Positions 1 to 5,454 of a stretch of 10,836 nt of DNA are shown here, one piece after another. The notes beneath the pieces were generated by a model. The model saw only the letters and a list, made by a program, of their open reading frames with translations. It ran no database searches and had not been told where the DNA came from. Position numbers and translations under genes: made by a program. This DNA is from Synechococcus sp. CPC35 (lineage in GTDB: Bacteria; Cyanobacteriota; Cyanobacteriia; PCC-6307; Cyanobiaceae), in contig NYUU01000143.1 in the NCBI GenBank assembly GCA_002684175.1, positions 1 through 10,836 of the forward strand, in the 5' to 3' direction. Numbering within the stretch: the first letter of the stretch is position 1; each line of letters opens with the position of its first letter.

Positions 1-122
1 AAGGTAATCAACCAACAACACTAAACTTAATACAACAAGGTGGTACTAATCAAACTTATAGTATAACTCAAAACTGTTATACTACTGGTGGTTGTACTGT
101 AAATGTCACCCAAGGGAATTAG
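1..122 (+). CDS. 3' end of an Asn/Gln/Thr-rich protein with a curlin-like repeat (partial)
   Basis: The frame read from base 3 is open from the left edge to a TAG at 120-122 and gives the last 39 residues of a protein cut by the window edge. The tail is rich in Asn, Gln, Thr and Gly. One stretch, TLNLIQQGGTNQTYSITQ, resembles the curlin repeat pattern (Leu-Asn-hydrophobic, Gln, Gly-Gly, Asn, then a later Gln). Two Cys residues lie shortly after it. Only one repeat unit is visible, so membership of a repeat family cannot be shown here. In a phage such a composition would suit a virion or extracellular structural protein, but that is inference. The next gene begins 6 bases downstream in the same frame, behind two stops. 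Confidence 0.6.
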   Translation, partial: GNQPTTLNLIQQGGTNQTYSITQNCYTTGGCTVNVTQGN

Positions 123-128
123 GTTTGA

Positions 129-356
129 GTGGCAACCACAGATTCAAAGAGAAGTTTTGAGACTCTCGTAAGACAGCCGTATCAAGATGCAATTGCACTT
201 GTTCTAAGAACTATGGACTTTCATTCTCAAATGATGCATCTATCAACCGATAGACAATATAAAGAATTTCATGAAAGACAATATCTCCGACTTAAAAACT
301 GGATGGTTGATATGAAAGACTATATAATAGAACTGGAGAAAGAATTGGATGTATAA
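129..356 (+). CDS. Small helical protein of unknown function (75 aa)
   Basis: I do not recognise this protein. It is predicted to be mostly alpha-helical and highly charged, without a signal peptide or membrane segment; residues 15-35 are amphipathic and the last 20 residues form an acidic helix. The proposed start is a GTG with only a weak AGG upstream at 121-123. The first in-frame ATG lies near codon 29, which would remove much of the conserved-looking helix, so GTG is preferred but uncertain. The stop overlaps the start of the cyclase gene by 8 bases, which suggests translational coupling and one transcript. Confidence 0.65.
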   Translation: MATTDSKRSFETLVRQPYQDAIALVLRTMDFHSQMMHLSTDRQYKEFHERQYLRLKNWMVDMKDYIIELEKELDV

Positions 357-2184
357 CTGGAAGGTTGTTTTACTTACACTTGGGGTGTTAGTTGGTTTAA
401 AGATATGGTCACCATATCTTGTAGATAATATTAAATGGTCTTACTTTGATGTTTTACATCAACAAAAAGAATCACAACTTGTAGATAACATTGTACTTGT
501 AGATATTGATGAGAAATCATTAGACAAGTATGGTCAGTATCCATGGCCTCGTAATATCTATGCAGATATTATGTTAGATAACCACCACACTAATACACAT
601 GTCTTTACACAAGTATTTAATCAACCAGACAGATTCGGTGGTGATAGTAGATTTGCAGAAGGTCTAGTAAACAGATTAAGTATCTTATCTGCAGCTCCAA
701 CAAGTCAAAAGGATACTGGTTCTGCACCTTATGTAAGAACATCGGTATTCGGTGGTGGAAATATTGGAGATGTTATCTGGGACTTTTCTGGGATGTCTGC
801 ACCTATTAAACTACTACAAGATAACACTTATGGTGTAGGAGTAACAGTATCGACACCACCTTTACCAGATACACCAAACTTCGATGGAACTGTTCGGTCT
901 GCACCACTTATCGTATCTGCAAATGACCAGATATATCCATCGGTTGCACTTGAAACTCTTCGTGCATTTTACGACCAACCAAACTATCAAACCAGAGTAA
1001 CACCAGAAGTTGGTATTGAATGGATACGAATGGGTAGACAACCACCCATAGAAACTACATCTACCTCAGATGTTATGATTACATATTGGAATGAATTCAA
1101 TAGAGTGAGTGCATCGGAACTAGATGAAACATACCAGAACAAAATACTTATCTGGGGGATGACGGCAGAAGGATTCAATAATCCAGTTTCTACACCATAT
1201 GGTGTCATGTATCCTCATGAAGTACAAGCTAACTTACTTCAAACTGTACTTTCTGGTGATAGAATCCAGAATAATTTTCTTCTGGATTTTGTAGAAATAA
1301 TTCTGGTCATCGGTTTAGGTCTTATAGTATTGTTAATGGTATATCAACTTCCAACATATCTATCTGGTATTATGTCAATGACTGTAATCGGTTTCTCAGT
1401 TGCAACATCATATTGGTTATGGATAGAAAGTTTAATATTATTTGATGCATTGTATTCTGCACTAACAGGTTTGATTGTATTTGGACATGCATCCTTCAAC
1501 AAATACTTTGTAACCTACAAGTTAAAAGAACAAATCAAAGGTCAGTTTAAGAAGTACTTATCACCAGAGATGGTAGATAAACTTGCAGAAAACCCAGAAC
1601 TATTGAAACTAGGTGGTGAAAGACGAGAGATGACATTCATGTTTATGGACATATGTGGGTTCACACCAATAAGTGAAGCTTATAAAAACAAAGATGACCC
1701 AGAAGGATTAGTAGAGTTGATTAATAAATTCTTAGATGTTCAGACGAAGATAATAATAAATAATAATGGAACTATAGATAAGTATATGGGCGACTGTATC
1801 ATGAGTTTTTGGAATGCACCTTTGGATTGTAAAGACCATGCAGAACTCGCTGTAAAGTCTGCACTAGAAGTGTTAGATGCAACAAAGGAATTAAATGAAG
1901 AACTATCTCCTCTCAACCTGCCTCCTATTAATGTCGGCATCGGCATTAGCACAGGTGAATGTATTGTCGGAAACATGGGTTCAGAACTTAGATTTGACTA
2001 TTCAGTCATCGGAGATGCAGTCAACTTGGGTGCTAGACTCGAAGGACAAACAAGAAATTATGATGGGGTTGACTTGTTGTTATCGGAAAGAACTTATCAA
2101 TTATGTCCAGACAGAACATTCACAGAAGTTGATAGAATACAAGTTAAGGGAAAATCAGAAAAGGTTACAATTTTCACTTGTTGA
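349..2184 (+). CDS. Membrane CHASE2-domain class III adenylate cyclase
   Basis: Predicted to make cAMP from ATP in the cytoplasm under control of an extracytoplasmic sensor. Residues 5-22 form an N-terminal membrane segment. Residues about 25-305 are a CHASE2 domain, with the hallmark VDIDEKSLDKYGQYPWPR near its start. Residues about 310-385 hold three membrane helices, and the class III catalytic domain runs from about 425 to the end. All key residues are visible: metal-binding Asp434 (MFMDICGFT) and Asp482 (DKYMGD), adenine-selecting Lys478, Ser552 at the position usually Thr in class IIIb enzymes, and Asn559 and Arg563 in VNLGARLE. The 611-residue length and domain order match full-length bacterial CHASE2 cyclases. 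The ATG overlaps the preceding gene, with GGAG 10 bases upstream. Its 3' end also carries another gene in a second frame. Finding this enzyme among T4-type genes is unusual; Lys478 argues for ATP over GTP. Confidence 0.93.
   Translation: MYNWKVVLLTLGVLVGLKIWSPYLVDNIKWSYFDVLHQQKESQLVDNIVLVDIDEKSLDKYGQYPWPRNIYADIMLDNHHTNTHVFTQVFNQPDRFGGDSRFAEGLVNRLSILSAAPTSQKDTGSAPYVRTSVFGGGNIGDVIWDFSGMSAPIKLLQDNTYGVGVTVSTPPLPDTPNFDGTVRSAPLIVSANDQIYPSVALETLRAFYDQPNYQTRVTPEVGIEWIRMGRQPPIETTSTSDVMITYWNEFNRVSASELDETYQNKILIWGMTAEGFNNPVSTPYGVMYPHEVQANLLQTVLSGDRIQNNFLLDFVEIILVIGLGLIVLLMVYQLPTYLSGIMSMTVIGFSVATSYWLWIESLILFDALYSALTGLIVFGHASFNKYFVTYKLKEQIKGQFKKYLSPEMVDKLAENPELLKLGGERREMTFMFMDICGFTPISEAYKNKDDPEGLVELINKFLDVQTKIIINNNGTIDKYMGDCIMSFWNAPLDCKDHAELAVKSALEVLDATKELNEELSPLNLPPINVGIGISTGECIVGNMGSELRFDYSVIGDAVNLGARLEGQTRNYDGVDLLLSERTYQLCPDRTFTEVDRIQVKGKSEKVTIFTC
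1885..1889 (+). promoter_or_regulatory. Shine-Dalgarno site inside the cyclase gene for the overlapping secreted-protein gene
   Basis: AAGGA ends 5 bases before the ATG at 1895, and a TAA in that frame stands directly before the ATG (1892-1894). The spacing is good for initiation. It is the main local evidence that the overlapping frame starts here rather than at the later in-frame ATGs at 2060 and 2063. Confidence 0.55.
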
Positions 2185-2488
2185 ACAATACACAGATGCA
2201 CAATTTTATACTTTTGTTGCACTTCAATTTGCAGATATCTATACCACATATCGTGGACTTCAATACAATTGTGTCAGAGAATTGAATCCTATCATAGGTG
2301 ATGAACCATCAGTTATGAAAATGTTTACAGTAAAAACTTTAGTTCTTACTCCAGCTTTCCAAGCAGATATCAATAGAGAAGTCCTTACAAGACAAACTAT
2401 GAGAAACATGAACATGTTAATGGGAATGGTGGTAATAAACAATAATGCAATCAGAAATCGTGCAAAACGAGACTGTATAAAAAAATAG
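1895..2488 (+). CDS. Secreted or membrane protein with DUF5658-like C-terminal half, overlapping the cyclase gene
   Basis: The 197-residue product begins with a textbook signal peptide: Lys2, a hydrophobic core of Leu and Met, and an Ala-Leu-Ala site with cleavage expected after Ala19. Residues 100-160 carry the pattern of small DUF5658-like membrane proteins: Asp114, Thr117-Thr118, Glu129, Asn131-Pro132 and Lys147, flanked by hydrophobic stretches. Function is unknown. The first 290 bases lie inside the cyclase gene in another frame. The part beyond 2184 has no ATG early enough to serve as a start, so some overlap is required. The start at 1895 has a good Shine-Dalgarno site; alternatives at 2060 or 2063 would drop the signal peptide. 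In the overlap the cyclase uses atypical GGC and AGC codons that create the Ala residues of the cleavage motif. The C-terminal half is firm; the exact start is less so. Confidence 0.7.
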   Translation: MKNYLLSTCLLLMSASALAQVNVLSETWVQNLDLTIQSSEMQSTWVLDSKDKQEIMMGLTCCYRKELINYVQTEHSQKLIEYKLRENQKRLQFSLVEQYTDAQFYTFVALQFADIYTTYRGLQYNCVRELNPIIGDEPSVMKMFTVKTLVLTPAFQADINREVLTRQTMRNMNMLMGMVVINNNAIRNRAKRDCIKK

Positions 2489-2516
2489 TTGACAAATCCC
2501 AGTTACATGAGATAAT
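2489..2516 (+). promoter_or_regulatory. Sigma70-type promoter for the 58-codon gene
   Basis: TTGACA (2489-2494) begins directly after the stop codon of the preceding gene and is followed after 16 bases by GATAAT (2511-2516). This matches the bacterial consensus at 11 of 12 positions. Transcription would start at about 2522-2524, on or beside the ATG of the next small gene. Confidence 0.6.
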
Positions 2517-2523
2517 AGGAACT

Positions 2524-2700
2524 ATGAGATTATTAGAAGAAAGTTATGGGGATGTAAGAATCTTTTCTGATAGACCTTTTGGATATAAACGATATATTGT
2601 GAATTATCCAGATGGTAGAGAGACAATTTACTCTAGTTTATGGTATAAATTAGATAAAATTAAAGAATTTGTTGAAAAAGACTTGAAATCTAAAGATTAA
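2524..2700 (+). CDS. Small basic protein of unknown function (58 aa)
   Basis: ATG at 2524 opens a 58-codon frame ending in TAA at 2698-2700. The product begins MRLLEESYGDVRIFSDRP and ends in a Lys-rich helix; it looks like a small compact domain (helix, beta hairpin around YIVNYPDGRETIY, helix). I do not recognise it. AGGA lies only 3 bases before the ATG, which is short, but a near-consensus promoter places the transcription start almost on the ATG, so the mRNA may be nearly leaderless. The frame stays open upstream to a stop at 2443-2445, without an earlier ATG, GTG or TTG (a CTG is at 2473), so a longer form is possible but less likely. Confidence 0.6.
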   Translation: MRLLEESYGDVRIFSDRPFGYKRYIVNYPDGRETIYSSLWYKLDKIKEFVEKDLKSKD

Positions 2701-2710
2701 TCCTTATATA
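2683..2710 (+). promoter_or_regulatory. Possible sigma70-type promoter for hsp20
   Basis: TTGAAA (2683-2688), 16 bases, then TATATA (2705-2710), overlapping the end of the 58-codon gene. It would give a leader of about 60 bases before hsp20. The repeated TA bases make the exact -10 uncertain: TATACT at 2709-2714 is an alternative with a poor 20-base spacing. Confidence 0.4.
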
Positions 2711-2777
2711 TACTAATAGGAATGCTCAATGGGAGATTCCAAATACAATTTAACCTTGCTAAAAACAGGAGGCAAAA

Positions 2778-3281
2778 ATGGTAAAATTAACTACGCTGGA
2801 CTTACAGGAAATGTTAAAACTGACAAGTCCATTTTCAATTGGTGTGGATGACTTCTTTCGAAGAATAGATGATGTTCAAAGAAACAACAGTCAATCATAC
2901 CCACCTTATAATATCACAAAAATTGATGACGAACACTTCGTTATCGAGATTGCGTGTGCTGGATTCGGTAAAGACAACATCGACATTACAGTTCAAGAAA
3001 ATGAACTAAAAGTCATTGGTGATAAAGAGAATCCAAATCCAGAAAGAGTTGCAAATTCACATGCAATTCATACTGGTATTGCAGCTAGGAAATGGTCAAG
3101 AAAATTTGTTCTTGCAGATGATGTAGAAGTTGGTTCTGCATCTATACAAGATGGTATTCTTGGAATTCCTATTACTAAAATTATTCCAGAAGAAAAGAAA
3201 CCTAAAAAGATTTCTATTGGAACTAAAAAACTATCTAAAGAGTTCTTAACAGAACATGGGTGGGGATTTAATAGTAAATAA
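2778..3281 (+). CDS. hsp20: IbpA-like small heat-shock protein (Hsp20)
   Basis: ATP-independent holdase chaperone that binds unfolding proteins and forms oligomers in the cytoplasm. The N-terminal region (FSIGVDDFFRRIDDVQ) and the alpha-crystallin domain from SYPPYNITKIDDEHFVIEI through AGFGKDNIDITVQENELKVIG are typical of the IbpA group. The end of the crystallin domain reads GILGIPITKIIPEEKKPKKISI, and both IPI and ISI fit the I-x-I motif used in oligomer contacts. A C-terminal tail of about 20 residues follows. The start is firm: AGGAGG at 2767-2772 lies 5 bases before the ATG. Hsp20 genes are common in marine T4-like phages, where a role in virion protein folding or host stress is assumed but not shown. 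Confidence 0.93.
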   Translation: MVKLTTLDLQEMLKLTSPFSIGVDDFFRRIDDVQRNNSQSYPPYNITKIDDEHFVIEIACAGFGKDNIDITVQENELKVIGDKENPNPERVANSHAIHTGIAARKWSRKFVLADDVEVGSASIQDGILGIPITKIIPEEKKPKKISIGTKKLSKEFLTEHGWGFNSK

Positions 3282-3285
3282 TTGC

Positions 3286-3313
3286 TTGACACATTCCAGT
3301 CTCGTGGTATACT
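3286..3313 (+). promoter_or_regulatory. Consensus sigma70-type promoter for the peroxiredoxin-to-71-aa operon
   Basis: TTGACA (3286-3291), 16 bases, TATACT (3308-3313), with TG one base before the -10 (extended -10). It sits just after the hsp20 stop. Predicted transcription starts near 3320, leaving a leader of about 30 bases to the ATG at 3351, with GAGGA at 3337-3341. The following six genes are so tightly packed that one transcript is likely. Confidence 0.8.
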
Positions 3314-3350
3314 AAATATAGTTATTAAAATATAACGAGGAAAATATATT

Positions 3351-3926
3351 ATGTTAAATAAAGGAAATGCAAATGACCTTCACAATGTCGTGTTTCAAAT
3401 GAGACAGGATGGAGACTGGAATGATGTTCATTTAGATAACTTAATGGAAGATAAAACCATTGTAGTGTTTGGATTGCCTGGCGCATTCACACCAACATGT
3501 TCTACCTTCCAACTACCTACTTTCGAGGAAATGTATGACCAGTTCAAAGAAGCTGGTGTTGACGAAGTTTACTGTACATCTGTAAACGATACATTCGTCA
3601 TGAATGCATGGTTTGAAAGTCTAGGTATTAAAAATGTGAAACCTTTACCAGATGGTAATGGTGACCTTGCAAGACAACTAGGTCTTCTTGTTAGAAAGGA
3701 GAATCTAGGATTTGGGTTAAGGTCTTGGAGATATGCAATGTTAGTGTCCGAAGGAAGTGTCGAACTACTAAGTATTGAACCAAATTTACAGGATAACTGT
3801 AAAACTGACCCATATGAAAAAAGTAAACCAGAAGTATTTTTAGAAGAAATTAAAAGTCACTTTGGGTTAAACTTTCCAATTAACGAAGATGAGTCAGTAG
3901 ACTCTGATTCACAAACCGAGGAATAA
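3351..3926 (+). CDS. Prx5-type peroxiredoxin
   Basis: Thiol peroxidase that reduces hydrogen peroxide or organic peroxides in the cytoplasm. The Prx5 active-site motif PGAFTPTCS places the peroxidatic Cys at residue 50, with Thr47 and Arg127 (GLRSWRYAM) completing the conserved pocket. VNDTFVMNAW around residues 78-87 is also typical. Cys150 lies where atypical 2-Cys Prx5 enzymes such as human PRDX5 carry the resolving Cys, so an intramolecular disulfide is plausible; a third Cys is at 75. The last 15 residues form an acidic tail beyond the normal fold. There is no signal peptide. It is the first gene after a strong promoter and has a clear GAGGA ribosome site. It may protect phage DNA synthesis from oxidative stress; that role is inference. 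Confidence 0.93.
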   Translation: MLNKGNANDLHNVVFQMRQDGDWNDVHLDNLMEDKTIVVFGLPGAFTPTCSTFQLPTFEEMYDQFKEAGVDEVYCTSVNDTFVMNAWFESLGIKNVKPLPDGNGDLARQLGLLVRKENLGFGLRSWRYAMLVSEGSVELLSIEPNLQDNCKTDPYEKSKPEVFLEEIKSHFGLNFPINEDESVDSDSQTEE

Positions 3927-3929
3927 ATT

Positions 3930-4193
3930 ATGGATACATTATCAATAGTTGCACTTGTTCTTATCGCAGGTATCATTGGATTGGGAGTCTATTCATATAG
4001 ACAAACAACTGATGTAACACCAGTGGTTACAAATACTGTTAAGAAAACTCCTTCTACTCCTAAACTTTCAAAAGCAAGATTGACTGCACTTACTAAAGCA
4101 CAGTTAGTTGAGAAAGGTAAGGAACTTGGTGTTAAAGTTAACACTAGAGAAGTTAAGTCTAAAATTGTAAACCAAGTTCACAAGGCACAGTAA
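3930..4193 (+). CDS. Membrane-anchored protein with SAP/Rho-N-like helix-extended-helix domain
   Basis: An 87-residue protein with a single N-terminal membrane helix (residues 4-23), a Thr/Pro-rich linker (24-45) and a basic C-terminal domain (46-87). The domain, including LTKAQLVEKGKELGVKV and then K-x-x-IV, follows the spacing of SAP, HeH and Rho N-terminal domains, which bind DNA or RNA. The short N-terminus followed by Tyr-Arg suggests N-out, domain in cytoplasm. The gene starts 3 bases after the peroxiredoxin stop, with AGGA at 3919-3922, and its stop overlaps the next ATG by one base. It might tether phage nucleic acid or a transcription complex to the inner membrane. A single-helix lysis protein is an alternative, because lysozyme lies two genes downstream. 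The topology is clear; the domain assignment is moderate. Confidence 0.75.
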   Translation: MDTLSIVALVLIAGIIGLGVYSYRQTTDVTPVVTNTVKKTPSTPKLSKARLTALTKAQLVEKGKELGVKVNTREVKSKIVNQVHKAQ

Positions 4194-4513
4194 TGTCTAC
4201 ACCAAAATATAAAATTGTCATCAATGCAAACGATGGTGAGAATGGTGTAGAAATAACTGAGGGTAAATATGAAGGAGTCATATATACCTATGGTGAAGTT
4301 CAATTTCTACCAGTAGAAAATGAAGATGAACCACCAACAATAAATTTTACTAGAGCAGTTCGTAAATGTCCAGATTCTATGAAAGAAACAATATCAGAAG
4401 ATGTTGAATTTAATCAAATCATGGGTGATATACTTATTGAAATGCTCGAACAACAAGGTGATAAAGCCGTGGAGTTACTCAAAGATGAACATAAAGAATC
4501 CAAGTCAACTTAA
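4193..4513 (+). CDS. Acidic protein of unknown function (106 aa)
   Basis: I do not recognise a family with certainty. The N-terminal half (KYKIVINANDGENGVEITEG, then GVIYTYGEVQFLPVENEDE) looks like beta strands, and the C-terminal 45 residues form acidic helices. No signal peptide or membrane segment. The ATG overlaps the previous stop (TAATG) and has AAGG at 4182-4185, 7 bases upstream. The 3' end overlaps the lysozyme gene by 29 bases. Its place inside a coupled gene chain argues that it is real. Confidence 0.75.
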   Translation: MSTPKYKIVINANDGENGVEITEGKYEGVIYTYGEVQFLPVENEDEPPTINFTRAVRKCPDSMKETISEDVEFNQIMGDILIEMLEQQGDKAVELLKDEHKESKST

Positions 4514-4934
4514 GTACGAAATCATAAGGGACGAAGGTGTCGTTTATGCAATCTACAAAGACCATTTAGGTTACCCAACCTTTGGTATTGGACATTTAGT
4601 TAAAGAATCAGACCAAGAGTTTGGTCAAGAAGTTGATACACCAGTATCAGAAGAAAGGGTGGATGAAGTATGGAATCATGATTTTGCAGAACATGTAGAA
4701 GAATGTGGAAAACTTTATCCAGATTTAGAATCTTATCCAGACGAGGTACAAAGAGTTTTAGTTAATATGACTTTTAATATGGGTATGACAAGACTATCTA
4801 AATTCAAAAACTTTAAAGCTGCAATCGAATCTAACGATTGGAAACAAGCTGCAAAAGAGGGAAGGGATTCAAGATGGTATAACCAAGTTACTAATCGTGC
4901 AGAACGATTAATGACAATGTTAGAGGAAGTATGA
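4485..4934 (+). CDS. e: T4-type lysozyme (endolysin, GH24 muramidase)
   Basis: Cleaves the N-acetylmuramic acid to N-acetylglucosamine bond of peptidoglycan during lysis. The product closely follows T4 gp e. The catalytic triad is present as Glu17, Asp26 and Thr32 (RDEGVVYAIYKDHLGYPTFG), followed by GIGHL. The C-terminal lobe has VNMTFNMG and SRWYNQVTNRAERLMTML, matching T4 SRWYNQTPNRAKRV. With 149 residues it is slightly shorter than T4 lysozyme (164). The start is set at 4485, which aligns with the T4 N-terminus and has GGAG at 4471-4474; a longer frame from 4401 only reads through the preceding gene. No signal or anchor is present, so a holin is needed, and none is clearly recognisable in the window. 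The stop overlaps the next ATG by 4 bases. Confidence 0.93.
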   Translation: MNIKNPSQLKYEIIRDEGVVYAIYKDHLGYPTFGIGHLVKESDQEFGQEVDTPVSEERVDEVWNHDFAEHVEECGKLYPDLESYPDEVQRVLVNMTFNMGMTRLSKFKNFKAAIESNDWKQAAKEGRDSRWYNQVTNRAERLMTMLEEV

Positions 4935-5224
4935 ATATAAAATATTTGAAATTAGTTACAGGTGAAGAACTCGTAACAGACTACAAGGATGAAGGTGAAT
5001 CAACAGTTACTTTGAAAAACCCTCTTGGTATCCTAATGAGTCAAACCGACAAAGGATTTAACATTCAGTTAGTCCCTTATGGGTCAATGGCAAAAGATGA
5101 GACAATCGTTGTCAACCACAAAAATATAGTATTTACAGCAGAACCAGAAGACAAACTTCGTAATCAATATGAATCAATCACTGGTCAAGTAATTACTCCA
5201 CCACAACCATCAATAATTACATAA
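4931..5224 (+). CDS. Phage Sm-like (Hfq-related fold) protein
   Basis: A 97-residue protein resembling the Sm-like proteins found in marine T4-like phages, one of which has a published structure of putative cyanophage origin. The beta-rich core runs YLKLVTGEELVTDY, then STVTLKNPLGILM, then QLVPYG and ETIVVNHKNIVFTAEP, matching the strand order of an Sm barrel. The tail LRNQYESITGQVITPPQP is typical of these phage proteins. Sm folds usually form rings and bind RNA, so a role in phage RNA handling is a reasonable inference, but RNA binding has not been shown by anything here. The start overlaps the lysozyme stop (ATGA) with GAGG at 4923-4926. Confidence 0.7.
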   Translation: MNIKYLKLVTGEELVTDYKDEGESTVTLKNPLGILMSQTDKGFNIQLVPYGSMAKDETIVVNHKNIVFTAEPEDKLRNQYESITGQVITPPQPSIIT

Positions 5225-5439
5225 TGAAAAAACAAATCGTAAATGCACTTGTTAAAAAGTATGAAGGTGAAATTGCAGAAGCAAAAGCAAACATTGAAAT
5301 CTATATGAACAATCCAGTTGGTATAGGTGAACATCCAGATGTGTTAGATGCAATTAACTCTCAAGTTTTAAAAATTGCAACAGCAGAAGAGAATATTCAA
5401 GTCCTACAAAAACATTTTGTTGACCAAAAAGTAATCTAG
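5224..5439 (+). CDS. Small conserved phage protein of unknown function (71 aa)
   Basis: The sequence KKYEGEIAEAKANIEIYMNN then PVGIGEHPDVLDAI resembles a small protein that recurs next to DNA metabolism genes in marine T4-like phages; no function is known to me. It is predicted to be two amphipathic helices joined by the PVGIGEHP turn, a coiled-coil hairpin. The ATG shares a base with the previous stop (TAATG) and no Shine-Dalgarno site is visible, so translation probably restarts from the upstream gene. The -35 box of the gene 43 promoter lies inside its last codons. Confidence 0.75.
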   Translation: MKKQIVNALVKKYEGEIAEAKANIEIYMNNPVGIGEHPDVLDAINSQVLKIATAEENIQVLQKHFVDQKVI

Positions 5440-5448
5440 TAGTATACT
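5420..5448 (+). promoter_or_regulatory. Strong sigma70-type promoter for gene 43, start site at the ATG
   Basis: TTGACC (5420-5425), 17 bases, TATACT (5443-5448). The -10 ends only 6 bases before the ATG at 5455, so transcription should start on or next to the first base of the start codon. The -10 lies in a perfect 10-base palindrome, TAGTATACTA (5440-5449), and shares T-R-GTATA-M-TA with the promoters of peroxiredoxin and uvsX. Confidence 0.75.
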
Positions 5449-5454
5449 AGTTAT

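Noticed and set aside
78..83. TATACT before the 75-codon gene as a possible -10.
   Set aside because: No -35 box lies at a suitable distance and the match is inside a coding frame.
1755..1762. AATAAATA inside the cyclase gene, matching the N-ATAAATA late promoter motif of T4-like phages, upstream of the overlapping secreted-protein gene.
   Set aside because: It falls in a run of ATA and AAT codons (Ile-Ile-Ile-Asn-Asn-Asn) in an AT-rich genome, where such a match is expected by chance. It would be worth revisiting with RNA data.
987..3292. Reverse-strand open frames across the cyclase, the secreted-protein gene and hsp20.
   Set aside because: All are antisense to well-supported genes, lack family features, and no reverse-strand promoter or ribosome site was seen.
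4401..4484. A 28-codon N-terminal extension of the lysozyme frame starting at ATG 4401.
   Set aside because: These bases encode the preceding protein in another frame, the extension has no counterpart in T4 lysozyme, and ATG 4485 aligns with the T4 start and has its own GGAG site.
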